From Planctomycetaceae bacterium (GTDB lineage: Bacteria > Planctomycetota > Phycisphaerae > Phycisphaerales > SM1A02), in contig CANHFL010000111.1 in assembly GCA_947459855.1 (NCBI GenBank), positions 1 through 5,222 on the forward strand: a stretch of 5,222 nucleotides of DNA. The letters are read 5' to 3'. Positions 5,150 through 5,222 of the stretch are shown piece after piece. A program made the translations under genes and the position numbers. Within the stretch, counting starts at the first letter, position 1; every line of letters starts with the position of its first letter. The notes beneath the pieces are model-generated. The model saw only the letters and a program-made list of their open reading frames with translations, did no database searches and was not told the origin of the DNA.

Positions 5150-5222
5150 ATGGACACCGGATGCTTCATCGGCGGCGCCTTCGGGCCCGCGGCCTCGGGA
5201 CGCACGTTCACGGTCCGCAACC
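5150..5222 (+). CDS. probable NAD(P)-dependent aldehyde dehydrogenase (3' partial)
   Basis: Only the first 24 codons are inside the window; the frame is open to the right edge. The peptide starts MDTG and contains FIGGAF and then SGRTFTVRN. This is the N-terminal pattern of the aldehyde dehydrogenase superfamily (a strand with IGG, then a SGxxxxVxNP segment), in which the next residue is usually proline; the last base in the window is C, which allows a proline codon. Such enzymes oxidise aldehydes to acids with NAD or NADP in the cytoplasm, and the substrate cannot be told from this fragment. No Shine-Dalgarno sequence is seen before the ATG, so translation may be leaderless or the site weak. 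It is divergent from the exported-protein gene. The catalytic Cys and Glu lie outside the window. Confidence 0.7.
   Translation, partial: MDTGCFIGGAFGPAASGRTFTVRN

Noticed and set aside
4948..5220. A 90-codon - frame in the intergenic region.
   Set aside because: No domain, no ribosome-binding site that I can see, and it covers the operator-like repeats and the better-supported aldehyde dehydrogenase start on the other strand.

Overview
The window is very GC-rich bacterial DNA, densely coding, with C/G-ending codons throughout. The gene set is a class I methyltransferase with a C-terminal THUMP-like domain, an FHA-GAF-HD-GYP signalling protein, a WCGPC thioredoxin, a tRNA-Ala without encoded CCA, and a secreted protein with a twin-arginine-like signal. 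I think this fits a high-GC planctomycete-type bacterium (Phycisphaerae-like) best. An actinobacterium or another high-GC phylum cannot be excluded, and no marker here settles it. I see no insertion sequence, CRISPR array, phage gene or other sign of transfer; the region looks like ordinary chromosome.

Layout from left to right: (1) 1-935 (+), the 3' part of a SAM-dependent methyltransferase gene cut by the left edge. (2) 973-2580 (-), an FHA-GAF-HD-GYP protein, convergent with gene 1 across a 37-bp gap that holds a perfect 14-bp palindrome. (3) 2581-2685, a divergent control region with a candidate -10 box and two mutually exclusive hairpins in the thioredoxin leader. (4) 2686-3006 (+), thioredoxin trxA, followed by one unclear hairpin and then a clear intrinsic terminator. 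(5) 3152-3224 (+), tRNA-Ala(GGC), whose candidate -10 box sits directly behind the trxA terminator. (6) 3238-3265, a hairpin that can terminate transcription from both sides. (7) 3292-4905 (-), a 537-residue exported protein that I cannot assign, with glycosidase-like features and a Thr-rich insertion. (8) 4906-5149, a divergent intergenic region with an operator-like inverted repeat placed almost centrally between two 11-bp direct repeats. (9) 5150 to the right edge (+), the first 24 codons of a probable aldehyde dehydrogenase.

Almost every gene is transcribed alone and neighbours alternate in strand, so there is no operon and no pathway can be read from gene order. The HD-GYP protein probably degrades cyclic-di-GMP under control of phosphothreonine (FHA) and ligand (GAF) input. 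Thioredoxin and tRNA-Ala are housekeeping. The exported protein and the aldehyde dehydrogenase share a divergent control region and might be co-regulated. I found no convincing new multi-gene system. The best leads are the unassigned exported protein with its Thr-rich insertion, the repeat architecture at 5041-5123, and the alternative hairpins before trxA.
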